A stretch of 64,000 nt of DNA, from contig VCAZ01000074.1 in assembly GCA_005784505.1 (NCBI GenBank), positions 517,501 through 581,500 on the forward strand. The letters are read 5' to 3'. The stretch's first letter is position 1; every line of letters begins with the position of its first letter. The stretch comes from Bagarius yarrelli. Its lineage: Eukaryota > Chordata > Actinopteri > Siluriformes > Sisoridae. The notes under the pieces are model-generated. The model was given only the letters and a program-made list of their open reading frames with translations, ran no database searches and was not told the DNA's origin. This document shows, piece by piece, positions 21,316-32,733 of the stretch. The position numbers were made by a program, and so were the translations under genes.

Positions 21316-23034
21316 TTGTTATAGCGTTCGTTATAATGGACAGTTAAAAGCAAAGCAATGTATGCAGCTTGCCGTGAGTCCATGTGACCACTCCAGTGCA
21401 CTCTGGATGGATGTTTAGTAGGAAGATTTAGACTTTTTTTTAGATGGTTGTGTATTTATTAACTGTCAGCTGTGCTCTCTTAATCATAATGTCCTGCAGC
21501 TGTCGCCCTTTTACCTACCTGCTAAAAACAAGTCTATCAAGATCACCATGACCATCCAGTTCCACGTAATGTTTTCAGTCCACAAGATCAGCACATCAGC
21601 CACCCAGATGAAAACTTCAAAACTTCAGAATAAATCAAAAAGCTTCACTGTCGCCGATTACTTTGCCTTTCATTATCCTTCTAGCTTTTCCTAAAGGCAG
21701 TCAATGAAAGTAAATAATCAATCATATATTTGAAGTTTAGTTGTTAAAAAAACCTCACAATGGTGGCGTTGCCTGCAGTGGTTTGTGGGTAATGTTGGTA
21801 AACTGGTTGCACGGTAATCTATAGTGTATGGAGGGGCTGATTCACCTTGCTGTCAAAGTGATGGTTAGTCGTGTCAGAGTTATTGTGAGGCTGTCTGAGC
21901 ACACAGACTTGAGCTGCTCTCCCAGTAGACTTGTGTCTGTCACTGCTGGAGAAAGACCTGTCAGCCTGTCAAATCTGTTGTGGCCTGATAAACACAGCCC
22001 AAAGCTCTCCATTTCCCTACCACAGGCTGCCATTTAATAAACAGATCTGTATTCAATATATGCAGGTACAGTGGGGACTTTTATTTATAATTATTATAAA
22101 AATAAATAAATAAATAAATGATTAAGTCTTTAGAATAGATAAAAACTATTTTACTCCCTAAAAAGTTACAGAAAATAAAACCATGAAACCAAATGTGGGA
22201 CAATTCATGTGCAGAAATGTGTATATATTTAGGATTATATATACTGTAACTAATACTTTAACGTGCCATTCGATAGGTTATTTGAATAAATCATAAATTA
22301 TCATTAGATTTAAATAAATAAATTTTTCAGTTCAATTTTAACCCGTTGAATTTACAGTTTTTAATATAAATTAGCCAGTTAATGAATCTATACCTTTAAT
22401 AAACCTATGCATTCTGTATGAAGTTGTTCCAAATTAATTTCTATTTTTATGTGGATTTATATTTCCAGGCAACTTCATTATGCTATTATTTATAAGCTTT
22501 AGAAATCTGCTAATCTAATGTCTGTGTAATGAAGTGTTCATGTTAATTAATGAATGGAGGTTCACTGAAAAGGCCCAATCAGATTATTTACATATCCTCA
22601 ACAACATGCAGGCACTCCTAGATATTCCCAGATAATAAACAATTTTCTGTTGACACGTGATCAACTCGACTATTCATTTATGTAACTTATTTTAGGATCA
22701 AAATACTTTTAGCATAAATTATAAATGAGTGATTATAAGTAAAAAGCATGAATTTGTCTATTCGGCAACAGACACAGTTTTGTACGAAAGCAGGTAAAAA
22801 TATCTAAGCTTTGCACCAGGAAAAAAAAAAAAAAAGAGGAAAATCGCTTATTTGTCACATCTGTTCATGTCAGGTGTTCATACATCGTGAAACTAATTAA
22901 TCATACGAATGTATTAGGTACTTATCTAACATTTAATATTATTGTCAACTAGGATAGGAAATTACATGTATATAGAAGAATTAGATAAATGGTTTATCAA
23001 AATGTTCCTTATGGATTATGACATACTTCAAATA
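21316..23034. other. Long unique stretch with candidate conserved elements at 21480-21690, 21825-22050 and 22430-22690
   Basis: No SINE or MITE was recognised over about 1.7 kb, a long gap by local standards. Bases 22430-22690 include GTTCATGTTAATTAATGAAT and GGCCCAATCAGATTATTTAC. Bases 21825-22050 are GC-balanced and complex, with open frames on both strands and no family motif. These are candidates for conserved regulatory DNA only. Confidence 0.4.
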
Positions 23035-23044
23035 AATACCCTCG

Positions 23045-23269
23045 GAAGTGGTGGCTTAGTAGTTAGTGGTGTGGGACTGATACCAGAACAGTACAGGGTT
23101 CGATTCCCAGTACAACCAAGTCACCACTGCTGGGCACCTGAGCAAGGCCCTTAACCCCCAATTACTCAGTTTATATAATAAATGTTTCAAATATATATTA
23201 TTATATGTATAAAAAGAGATAAATGTAAGTCGCTCTAGATAGGGACGTCTGCCAAATGCTGTAAATGTG
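23045..23269 (+). mobile_element. SINE-B, full-length, with 10-bp target-site duplication and internal expansion
   Basis: Head GTGGTGGCTTAGTAGTTAGT, B box GGTTCGATTCCCA, body AGCAAGGCCCTTAACCCCCA, tail GTCGCTCTAGATAGGGACGT. An AT-rich insert of about 45 bp sits before AAAAAGAGATAAATG. The flanks AATACCCTCG (23035-23044) and AATACACTCG (23270-23279) agree at 9 of 10 bases. Confidence 0.92.
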
Positions 23270-23279
23270 AATACACTCG

Positions 23280-24197
23280 AAGAACATTTATTCAGAAGCA
23301 GTGAAAGCAGTTGATCATTAAACGAAGATACTTGATATCTTCACTTTTGATTGCTTCAAAGGCATCAGTATGATAATGAGCTGCAAATGATCAGAGCCCA
23401 AACCTGTGGGGATAAAAACCCCTGGAGATCATAATTAACAACTCCACATCCAACCTGTACAAACATACACAGCTAAAAACATTACCAGACTACTAGCTAG
23501 CCAGAACTTTAGATGTTTTAACAGCAGTGGATTTCATTGAAAGATTTTGCTTCGGGGTTTGACAGCGATTCTACAATGCTGTATATTTTAGAGCTGCAGT
23601 AAAATATAGGTTTTGCTGATTGATATGTCTAAGTGGCATCTTTGGTAAATACTCAGTCTAATAACCCACAATTGTACCAAGCTGCTAAATCCCTGATAGC
23701 ATTCGGTTAAATACGCTGATATATGTTGATAATCAGAGCGCTATTCATGTCATAATGGCTCACCTGATATTTTAGCATAATTGTTCAAAGAATTCAATCC
23801 TTATTCAATATTACACTATAATAAAAATGGTGAGTTATTCAAAACATTGAGTTATTCACCGTACCAGTATCTGGGGTAAATATATTGGGTTATTATGTTG
23901 GGTTACTTCAAACTTTTTTATTGGATTGTTTGTATTACAACGCAACCAGTTGGGTTAAAATTGAAATTTTAACAGTCGACCAGTACAACTGGCCCCGAAG
24001 GTACACGGGTAAGTTAATGTCGTACAATTTACGCATATATGTGCGATTTTTTTTTCTTTGCAAAATGACTATAAACCCTTACACATTATTATCGTCGCAT
24101 TTTCTTCACAAATATGTCTATTTTTAACTTCACCGCCTGTCGACTGCTTTTTTAGTCATTTCATATCTGTTACTAACCACCACCGAGGCTTGTTTTA
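23280..24197. other. Unique stretch, candidate conserved element at 23320-23450
   Basis: Bases 23320-23450 (GATATCTTCACTTTTGATTG, GATAATGAGCTGCAAATGAT) are complex and non-repetitive. No gene is recognised elsewhere. Confidence 0.3.
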
Positions 24198-24237
24198 TAG
24201 ATTAGTCTCTGTTCTTCGTCAGGTCACCTTATCGCCT
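24198..24237 (+). repeat. 40-bp direct repeat, left copy
   Basis: This segment, containing TTAGTCTCTGTTCTTCGTCA, recurs at 25459-25498 with one mismatch in 40 positions. The two copies bracket about 1.2 kb that includes the TATG array. Confidence 0.9.
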
Positions 24238-24663
24238 ATGTATGTATGTACTGTATGTATGTATGTATGTATGTATGTATGTATGTACTGTATGTATGTA
24301 TGTATGTATGTACTGTATGTATGTATGTACTGTATGTATGTATGTATGTATGTATGTATGTACTGTATGTATGTATGTATGTATGTATGTATGTATGTAC
24401 TGTATCTATGTATGTATGTATTTATGTGTGTATTTATGTATGTACTGTATGTATGTATGTATGTACTATATGTATGTATGTATGTATGTACTATATGTAT
24501 GTATGTACTGTATGTATGTATGTATGTATGTATGTATGTATGTATGTATGTATATGTATGTATGTATGTATGTACTGTATGTATGTATGTATGTATGTAT
24601 GTATGTATGTATGTATGTATGTACTGTATGTATGTATGTATGTATGTACTATATGTATGTATG

Positions 24664-24695
<32 letters not shown>

Positions 24696-24728
24696 TGTAT
24701 GTATGTATGTATGTATGTATGTATGTAC

Positions 24729-24760
<32 letters not shown>

Positions 24761-24977
24761 CTGTATGTATGTATGTATGTATGTACTGTATGTATGTATG
24801 TATGTATGTATGTACTGTATGTATGTATGTATGTACTATGTATGTATGTACTGTATGTATGCATGTATGTAGGTATGTACTGTATGTATGTATGTATGTA
24901 TGTATGTACTGTATGTATGTATGTATGTACTGTATGTATGTATTTATGTATGTATGTATGTATGTATGTATGTATTT
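24238..24977. repeat. (TATG)n microsatellite, about 740 bp, punctuated by TACTG
   Basis: Tandem TATG is interrupted about 20 times by TACTGTATG or TACTATATG at irregular spacing. The three long plus-strand frames (up to 337 codons of MYVCMYV) and the minus-strand HTYIHTYI frame are repeat translations and should not be annotated as genes. Confidence 0.98.
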
Positions 24978-25458
24978 TTGCTATTTTAGCCATGTGACCT
25001 TTACTATCATGACATTTTGCATTTGCATTTTTTTAGACCTTCAATGCGTTTTTTACTTTAAATTCACTTGAAATTGCCTTTTCTACTTTCTAATTTCTAC
25101 TTTCCTTCAAAAGCTGCATTTTAAAGGCCTGCTTTGCGCTCCCTGTTTTGGAGCACTATTTGGATGCACATTTTTACACGTTTCATGAGAGCTGCAAGGA
25201 CAAAGAGGCCATTACCCATGCTGCACAGTGAGTGCACCTACACCAAGGTGTTTTTCTTTTAGTGAAATTGCCCAGATTTCCAGACTGCAAAGGGGGGAAG
25301 CGACTTGTGAAATGAGGATTGATGTGTCCATTTGTGAGGAGGCACAAGTGAGGGGTGTGTCTGCTTTTTACCCGCTTCAGTAAAATACCCACGTGCCATT
25401 CAGTGAGGTTATGGGCCAGTATTAATTACCTGTTGTGTCTAGGGTTTAAAGCTAAAAG
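24978..25458. other. Unique stretch between the 40-bp repeats
   Basis: Complex non-repetitive DNA (GGCCATTACCCATGCTGCAC). No gene is recognised. Confidence 0.3.
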
Positions 25459-25498
25459 TAGATTAGTCTCTGTTCTTTGTCAGGTCACCTTATCGCCT
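25459..25498 (+). repeat. 40-bp direct repeat, right copy
   Basis: It matches 24198-24237 at 39 of 40 positions (C to T at the tenth base of GTTCTTYGTC). Confidence 0.9.
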
Positions 25499-25622
25499 GG
25501 ATCTGATTTGACCAAAAAACAAACAATGCCGTATTTCCTGCAATCGGAAAGCGGTTACATTTTTAAAGATATATTTTCAGGCAATTTTGCCTTTATTGAT
25601 AGAACAAATTAGAGATTAAACG

Positions 25623-25659
<37 letters not shown>
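25623..25659. repeat. (GA)n microsatellite
   Basis: About 17 GA units followed by GGGG. Confidence 0.96.
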
Positions 25660-25662
<3 letters not shown>

Positions 25663-25730
25663 GGGACTGAAAAGGACCCGAACTCTTTGGCGCAAAACAG
25701 ACAATAAAATTTTATTTATTAATTATATGT

Positions 25731-25848
25731 GAGAGGTGGTAGCACTGTGGTTAAGATGTAGGAGTGCTAATTAGAAGACCACCAACTTACCACTATTGGT
25801 TGGGCCCCTAAGCAAGGACGTCTGCTATGAATGCTGTAAATGTGAATG
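25731..25848 (+). mobile_element. SINE-B, internally deleted
   Basis: AGAGGTGGTAGCACTGTGGT, then GGGCCCCTAAGCAAGGACGT and ATGCTGTAAATGTGAATG. The segment between the GAGCAAGG block and the tail is missing, joining the two directly. Confidence 0.75.
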
Positions 25849-27294
25849 TAAGTTTGTTTCGCCACACACCATAGAAGCCAGTTTAGATTTGTATCACGAA
25901 AATTGGACTTGACGTAACCAAAGACTACGAACGGCTAGTCAGAAAAAGACATTTAAAGAAAGATTATTTAAGCTTTACTTAAAAAAAAAAAAAAGTCCAT
26001 GCCACCTTTTTGAAACTCCATTAATCTTCAGGTGCTGCTGGGAAAAAAGACATTTTTGGAACACCGGAATTAAACATGAGCCTGAAATGAAAAAGCAGTA
26101 TAATTTTAGAAGGTAGCTTTCACCCTTTAATTTTATCCACCTTTGAACAGCCCTCTATCTTCCTCCTCCCTCTCTATTTTCCGTCTCTAGACTCAAGACT
26201 TGTCCTCTGCCATGTTTTATCGGGCAGTACTGTAATTACTCAAATTAAAGTATTTGTTTACAATGCTGTGTGTTAAATTACACTTTCCAAGCTCAGACTA
26301 GAATAAAAAAAAAAAACGTATTGTAAGTATTTTTACGAGCACGTTTAACTGACGAATGTTGCCATGTCAAAATAATGATGCTTTCAATATATTGATATCT
26401 CGTATACTTGATTTTCAGGTGGTGAGTCTTGATTTTCAGTGCCAGTCTGCTCGACTTTTGTAGTCGGCACATCTGGACACAGCTGTGCACTGTATTGTGG
26501 TGTATGTCAATATGACACAAACCATGATTGATGATTGTAATAATGCCTTTGGGAATTCCCAGTGGCCGTTTGCTGTGATGTGTGGTCAGGCAGACCCGTT
26601 TGAACTGTAATTCATTCTGATTATTAGTCTGCTGTCAGGATTTAGAGAGGGTAAACGATGGAAAGTCAAAGTGTTAGAAAGACAGAGGGAAAATAAAGAA
26701 AGAAAGGAAAGAGTGAAAGAGAGCTGAGGTTTAAACGACTGGAATAGACAATGACTGCAGCTCTGCATGTTTATTTTATCAGACGTGCACAGGTGGACCT
26801 GGTTTCTGACTTTGGTTGGAGCTGGCAAGGAGATAAAAGTGGTAATGACACCAGGTGGGAATATCTCGGACCACTGAGGGAGCACACACACACACACACA
26901 CACACTTTCACAGCAATGTTTCATCAAGCTTTTGTTTCCGATCATACACCGCTGACTCTCGTCCCCTGTGGATATTGTTTATTTACGCAGCTTGTGTAGA
27001 ACGGAAATAAGGTAAATGTCAGACAAACAAGAACTAAATGTTATTATGTTGAAATCTGCTGTGTTTTTGTCAGAAGTGATAGCGCAGCTCTAAGAGATTT
27101 ACAGATGCTTTGGTGGGTAGAGCGTCTGTGAAGTTTTTAGATCCAATCTGCGGACAGGCAAATCTGTGTTGTGTCTTTATTATAGGCAGATCATAGAACA
27201 GTTTCCATTTCGAAATATTTTGATAGATAATTGATAAATAATTATTTCTTGTTGTGTTCAAATTTGACAATTTTCATGGGTCCACATTAATATT
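25849..27294. other. Stretch without recognised gene; (CA)n at 26882-26906
   Basis: AT-rich, with one CA microsatellite and a purine-rich patch at 26640-26725. Nothing else is recognised. Confidence 0.3.
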
Positions 27295-27432
27295 TGTTAA
27301 ATGTAAAAACTAGGAAAAAGAGAAGGGTAAATAACTAAATCTATATTTGTTAAATGTGAAAACAGGGGGAAAGGGGTAAATAACTATATTTATATTTGTT
27401 AACTGTAAAAACAGGGGGAAAGGGGAGAAAAC
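27295..27432. repeat. Minisatellite N, first block, about 55-bp unit, three copies
   Basis: The unit contains ATATTTGTTAAATGTAAAAA and GGGGTAAATAACTATATTTA. The same unit reappears at 28546-28875. Confidence 0.88.
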
Positions 27433-27486
27433 GTCTGTGACAAGTTTTACATTTAACTGTAAAGCTTGATTATTTTCAAGAAATAG

Positions 27487-27712
27487 AAAGTAGTAGTAAG
27501 CAGTAGTAAACAGTAGTAAGTAGAGGTAAGCAGTAGTAAGCAGTAGTATGGAGGAGTCAGAAGTAGTAAGCAGTAGTAAGGAGTAATAGGCAGTAAAAAG
27601 GAGTATTAAACAGTAGTAAGGAGAAGTAAGCAGTAGTAAGGAGTAGTAGACAGTAGTAAGGAGAAGAAGGCAGTAGTAAGAAGAAGTCAGCAGTAGTAAA
27701 CAGCAGTAGTAA
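27487..27712. repeat. Minisatellite, AGCAGTAGTA-type 10-bp unit
   Basis: About 20 degenerate units of AGTAGTAAGC or AGTAGTAAGG fill 225 bp. Confidence 0.93.
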
Positions 27713-27964
27713 GATCCCTACTAAAAGAGCCGCCAACTAAGCAACATTGTTACTATATATTAGCATGTTTTGCTCCTAATCTAAAGGCAAACTTGTAATG
27801 TAAATAAATGCATAGCTGGGCAAGTGGGTGTATAAAGTTCCAGACATACAGATATCCAACCTGCCTTATCACATCACTGGCGGTAAACCCTCATTAACTA
27901 GAACCAATCGCCTTTAAAGGTGTGTTCCATGCAAGTTTATGACCCATATAGTAACTTAAAAAAA

Positions 27965-28300
27965 ATAATTGTGCTTTAGCCCCAATGACCAATTACTGAT
28001 CACTATTCTTCCTTAAAAGCAGTAATTAATCACATCTGTTCCCAAAATAGAACAGGAACTGATCACTATTTTTTAAACCGATCATTATTATTAATTCCAA
28101 TCAATGATCACCATTACGCCCAGTGACCAATCACTGACCACTGCATGCTATTATTTCCAAAGACTAATCTATAATCAACATTTACCCAATTATTGATCAG
28201 CATTTTGCCCAAAGACCAATCACAGTTAATCTTCCACCACAAAAATTGTCCCCGAAGTTATTGTTCTCAATAATCAATTACTGATCAATATTTTTTTTCC
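27965..28300. repeat. Degenerate tandem repeat built on GACCAATYACTGATCA
   Basis: CCAATGACCAATTACTGATC, CAGTGACCAATCACTGACCA, AATTATTGATCAGCATT and AATCAATTACTGATCAATAT recur at irregular 50-70 bp spacing. Drift is strong, so copy number is uncertain. Confidence 0.6.
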
Positions 28301-28429
28301 AATTCTTGGCATTTAATCATCTTAATTTTAATTACACCAATTATAAGATTTTTCCCCAAATGTAACATTTTCCTTTATGGTGAATTTCCTGACTGTTTAT
28401 CACAGCTTTTATTTCTCATTTTCCTGAGA

Positions 28430-29017
28430 AACCATATATAACCATATCTATAAGACAGTTGGTTTCTTTAAAAAAAATCCTTTGTTATTTGACATATTTT
28501 GTTATGCAAATAATTATAATGATTTAGTAAATATTCAAACTATTGAGGGGGTAAATAACTATATTTATAATTGTTAACCGTAAAAAGGGGAAAAAAGGGG
28601 AAAATGGGGGAGGTAAATAACTGTATTTATATTTGGTAACTGTGGAAAAGGGGAGAAATGATGGGTAAATAACTATATTTATAATTGTTAACTGTAAAAA
28701 GGGGAAAAATAAGGGGGGTAAATAAATATTTATATTTGTTAACTGTAAAAACTGCGAAAAAGGGGGGAAATGAGGGAGTAAATAACTATATTTATATTTT
28801 CAAGTGTAAAAACTAGGAAAAAGGGGGGAAAGGGGGGTAAATAATTATATCTATATTTGTTAACTGTAAAAACTGACTGTTTATTACTGTTTATTAGACT
28901 GTTTATTTCTAATTCTCTTTTCTATAAAACAGTTGGTTTCTTAAAACAATGATTTGTTATTTAACATATTTTGTTATGCAAATGATTATAATAATTCAGT
29001 AAATATACAAACTATTC
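28430..29017. repeat. Minisatellite N second block (28546-28875) between two copies of a 100-bp segment
   Basis: Five to six units of GGGTAAATAACTATATTTAT and TTGTTAACTGTAAAAA lie between two similar segments: 28430-28545 (AGACAGTTGGTTTCTTT, TTTTGTTATGCAAATAATTA) and 28918-29017 (AAACAGTTGGTTTCTTA, TTTTGTTATGCAAATGATTA). The flanking segment was duplicated together with the array. Confidence 0.85.
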
Positions 29018-29340
29018 CAGGATGTCAACTAGTAACTTCAATAGACCTTTGAGCACTTTTGGGATTCATTAGGAAAAGTGGTACTTTAATCAGCCAGGCT
29101 CATTTCTACTCCCACTAAAGTTACCTATGTAAGTCATATCAAAATGTCAGGTTGTAGTTTTGTTTGTTTCAACTGTGAATTAACGGATTTAATAAATTTA
29201 ATGTATGAGATCAAGCAGAACACTTTTAGTGATAGATCTGTGGCATATGATCACCTAACTCCCTTTAAAATACTGAAATACTTAGCTTTTTTTAAGCATA
29301 AAATAAATTAAAAACTATATTTCCTTTCAACATTCCCTTT

Positions 29341-31000
29341 TCTCTAATCTAGAAGTGATGTAAATAAACTAATTGTGACTCAATTTGGTGTATAAAGTTT
29401 CAATAAATAAAATAATTGAGTAGCTAAAAAAATACTACAGCTTACTACTACCCACACTACGAACATACCTGCCTACCTGTAGGATAAAGCTGTCATAAAC
29501 ATCTAACTGTAAACCTTCATTTAATAGAACCGTTGCCTTTAAGGGTTTATAGATGAGTTACTATTTTAAAGGAATCCTGTGGGTATGTAAGGGGGTATAG
29601 AGGATAGAGTGTGTTTACAGCTTGGGATATGACTGGAAGCCCTTTTCATTATGAGCAGAGTATGAAAAGTGTTTATTTCTCAATGGCTGACCCTCCAGCA
29701 GTAAGGCAGAGCTGCTCTAACCAACGATAATGTCAATGGAGTGTGTTGTTTACTGTGTTTCTGAAAGATCTTCTGTAGTGTAGTGAGAAGGATTTACGGT
29801 AATGCTAAATTTAGCAGAATAGAGTTTCAGTTTATTGTCCTGAAGTCACAAACTGCCTCAGTTTGTCAACAAGTTATCATTTATTAAGATTAGTAGGTTG
29901 TATTATAAGATCTGAAACTAAAATCCAGAATAAAATGAAAACGAACAGACTTTTAAATCAAATAAGCCAAAATTTTATCCACAAAATGAGCTCATTTCAA
30001 ATTTGATCCCTGCTACAGGTCTAAACGTAGTTGGGACGTTTACCATAGTGTAGCATCTCCTCTTCAGTTTGAAGACATCGGGCCATTGAGGTTATGAGTT
30101 TCTGGAGTTTTGGTGTTGGAATTTGGTCCCATTGTTGCCTGATGCAGGTTTCCAGCTGCTAAAGAGTTCATCGTTGACGTATTTTTTGTTTTAATGATGT
30201 GCCAAATGTCCTACAGCTGTAAGATCTGGACTGTAGACAGGCTAATTCAGCACCCGGACTCCTCTGCTTTGAAGCCATGGTGTTGTAATCGCTGCAGTAT
30301 GTAGTTTTGCCTTGTCCTGCTGAAATGCACAAGGTCTTCCCTAAAATAGTCGTCGTCTGAATGGGGGGATATGTTGCTCTAAAACCTTTGTATACCTTTC
30401 AGTATTCATAGTGTCTTCCGAACCATAAAAGTTGCCCATACCGTATGCACTTATGCGCTGGAGTACATGGATTTAGAACTGATCGCTGATAACACGCTGG
30501 AAGGTATCACCTCTCTTTCGCCCGGAGGACACAGTGTCCAAGATTTCCAACAACAATGTCTTGTCTGACCATAGACCAATTTTCCACATTGAATCTGTCC
30601 CTTTTAAATAAACCTTGGCCAATAGGACATGACGGCGCTTCTGGATCATATTCATATATGGCTTCCTTTTTGCATGATAGAGCTTGAAAAACGGACAAAT
30701 ATCCATGTAGTGATAATAATCTTAACCAATTAAGGAAAAGCTCTCCTAACTATAACGTAAATTCGTGTTTCTGTTTATACACAAGATTTGCATTTTTGCT
30801 ACCATCTATCACCTACAGTTTTATTGACAAATGCATAATATGCTGACACTGACAGAAAAGTGCCACTTTAATCAGCTAGGCTAAATGCCATATCCGCTAA
30901 TGTGCCTTGTCACATAAAAATGACATGTTTTTGTTTAACTGCATAGTCAATAAATTCAGTCCATGGGATCAAGCAACCTTCAGCGCTGGACGTATGACAG
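29341..31000 (+). repeat. Diverged tandem duplication, right copy, carrying a transposon relic
   Basis: This is the partner of 27713-29340. It lacks most of the minisatellite block and contains the relic at 29980-30712, which the left copy does not have, so that insertion probably followed the duplication. Confidence 0.6.
29980..30712 (-). mobile_element. DNA-transposon-like relic with coding remnant on the minus strand
   Basis: It begins near AATGAGCTCATTTCAAATTT and includes CTGGACTGTAGACAGGCTAA, TCAGCACCCGGACTCCTCTG and CGGAGGACACAGTGTCCAAG. These match a repeat I remember as very common in teleost genomes. A 77-codon minus-strand frame (30473-30706) contains YHAKRKPYMNM and SWKIGLWSDKT-like words typical of that repeat. 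The superfamily is not assigned. It is truncated and riddled with stops. Confidence 0.55.
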
Positions 31001-31147
31001 GTTTTATTGTAAGTGACATGTTCAACCCTGGTAACCTAGTTTAGATTAATCACTCTGTATATTAAAGGTCTAATGTTTTACTAGTGTTGAAGCTTTAAAT
31101 AAAGACTAACTTCAGAATTGACATGGCAAACTGTCTGTGTTTGTCTG

Positions 31148-31330
31148 GGGGACTGGTAGCGCAGTGGTTATGGGGTTGGACTGCTTTCCGGATGATCAAG
31201 GTTTGATTCCCATTGCCACCAAGTTACCACTGTCGGGCCTCTGAGCAGGGCTCTTAACCCCCAATTGCTCAGTTGTATAAGAGATAAATGTTAGTTGCTC
31301 TGGATAAGGGCATCTGCCAAATACTGTATA
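31148..31330 (+). mobile_element. SINE-B, full-length
   Basis: Head GACTGGTAGCGCAGTGGTTA, B box GGTTTGATTCCCA, body CTCTTAACCCCCAATTGCTC, tail TTGCTCTGGATAAGGGCATC. It is followed by ACCCAATCCAATCC. Confidence 0.9.
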
Positions 31331-31994
31331 ACCCAATCCAATCCAAAGTGGAGCCAAAATGCATAAGACAATATACAGACAAAACAATGTCTATTTGTCA
31401 ACCAGGATCTAAAGTATCTAAGAGGAACCTAGGGTGTGATCAAAGGAAGAATAATCAACATAAAAAAAAAAATCCTGAACCACCAACAGCATCATTATTA
31501 CACTATAATTTCAGTGGTAGGAATTGGAAAAGAGACCATAAACAGTTTAGGTTATAAATGGAGGCACGAATTGAAGCGAGATCATTAAATACCATCTTGT
31601 TTATGTTTGCAGAATCTCAAGTGAGAAACATTAAAAGAGGATTTTAAAAGTCGAGTGATTTCTTAAACGTGTCTCAGACACCTTCAAACAAAAGTCTGAT
31701 AAAAATGTTCTTAGTGCGGTCGAGTACTAAGCTGATACATTTCAATATACATGCAAACTAATAACAGTCTAATTCCTGGTTAACATGGTATTGTAGTGAG
31801 GTGTGTTGGCTCCAGGGTCTTATAGTCCAGTCCTAATTGATTTTTACATGTTCTGGTCGAACCTCTGCTGGTTTCTACCTCCCACAAACAGTGTGTAAGT
31901 TGTGCAATGGTGTTAATGTTAGACTTGTTTGTGTGTGTTTCCATATAATGGCCAGAAAAAGGCCTTGCCATTCTGTTAGAATGTTGTATCAAGT
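31331..31994. other. Stretch without recognised gene
   Basis: A 70-codon minus-strand frame (31780-31992) has no motif I recognise. It ends at the boundary of the hAT MITE. Confidence 0.3.
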
Positions 31995-32733
31995 TACAAC
32001 CTAAATTCTAATATTTGTTCCATAAAATTGTATTCATTAATTCCCAACAGTTTATTCTCTTCATTTCGTAGAATCTGTAGTGCTGCACATGGAACTTAAA
32101 CTATACACACAGTGGCAGATTTTTATATAATTAAAGACTGTTTCTTTAACTAATTAGATTTCAAGTTTGCCTTGACAGGGCTAGCTAGCTGGCCCACAAT
32201 AACGTCAGCATTTTTTGTCCTCTGATTAGTTGAGTAACTGTAACGCATCCGTTTTTTCACGCCCACAGTGGCTGATGAAGGAGGACAAATTAGCTTTGTC
32301 TCAGACAAAGACAAACTTAAAAATCAGTTTTCGAACTTTTCCAGAAAACATTGTGAGGAAAGCTCGGATGTTTATTTGGCACTTCCAGATCATTGCTGGC
32401 GACCGCTAATTATTGTATTATATATTTCATTTAAATTGTTTATGTTTTTGTCATGTTTCTCAATAAATATTGATTCTGGACTGCTCCAGATGTTGTATGT
32501 GGTACAGTTGTGGTTGTAGTGTAGAGGTTTGGAGTTGTGTGTTAACGGGTTTCTTGCTTTAATAAAAATGTGAAATGTCTCTCTGTCTGTAATTCTACGC
32601 CGTGTTATATTGTGTGTTTGTTTAGTATTGATGGTTTCTATAATTGCGACGTGATAGCGGTGGTATTAAGAGATGTATTAGACGGGTAAATCCCCACTGA
32701 AGGCCCAGGAACCAAATGCACCGCCTGCCACTG
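31995..32733 (-). mobile_element. hAT MITE family H, copy 3, reversed, right end lost
   Basis: The left terminus of the family lies at the high-coordinate end (TGCACCGCCTGCCACTG, ending at 32733). The other terminus, about 60-80 bp, is missing. The frame at 32268-32519 starts MADEGGQISFVSD and parallels the frame in copy 4, both relics of a shared transposase start. Confidence 0.8.

Larger units (their letters stand above)
27713..29340 (+). repeat. Diverged tandem duplication, left copy
   Basis: Landmarks recur about 1.56-1.78 kb downstream in the same order. TAAATAAATG...GTGTATAAAGTT (27801-27840) matches 29361-29400. AGAACCAATCGCCTTTAAAG (27900) matches AGAACCGTTGCCTTTAAGGG (29526). AGTGGTACTTTAATCAGCCA (29078) matches AGTGCCACTTTAATCAGCTA (about 30860). 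The growing offset shows later insertions in the right copy. Confidence 0.65.

Noticed and set aside
24058..25071. 337-codon open frame, the longest in the window
   Set aside because: It translates the TATG microsatellite (MYVCMYV repeats) with short unrelated ends; not a gene.
29885..29910. let-7-like word TAGTAGGTTGTAT
   Set aside because: The mature let-7 seed (GAGGTAG) is not preserved, and I saw no matching star arm downstream to form a hairpin.
31780..31992. 70-codon minus-strand frame as a transposase fragment
   Set aside because: I could not place any motif with confidence; it may belong to an unrecognised repeat.
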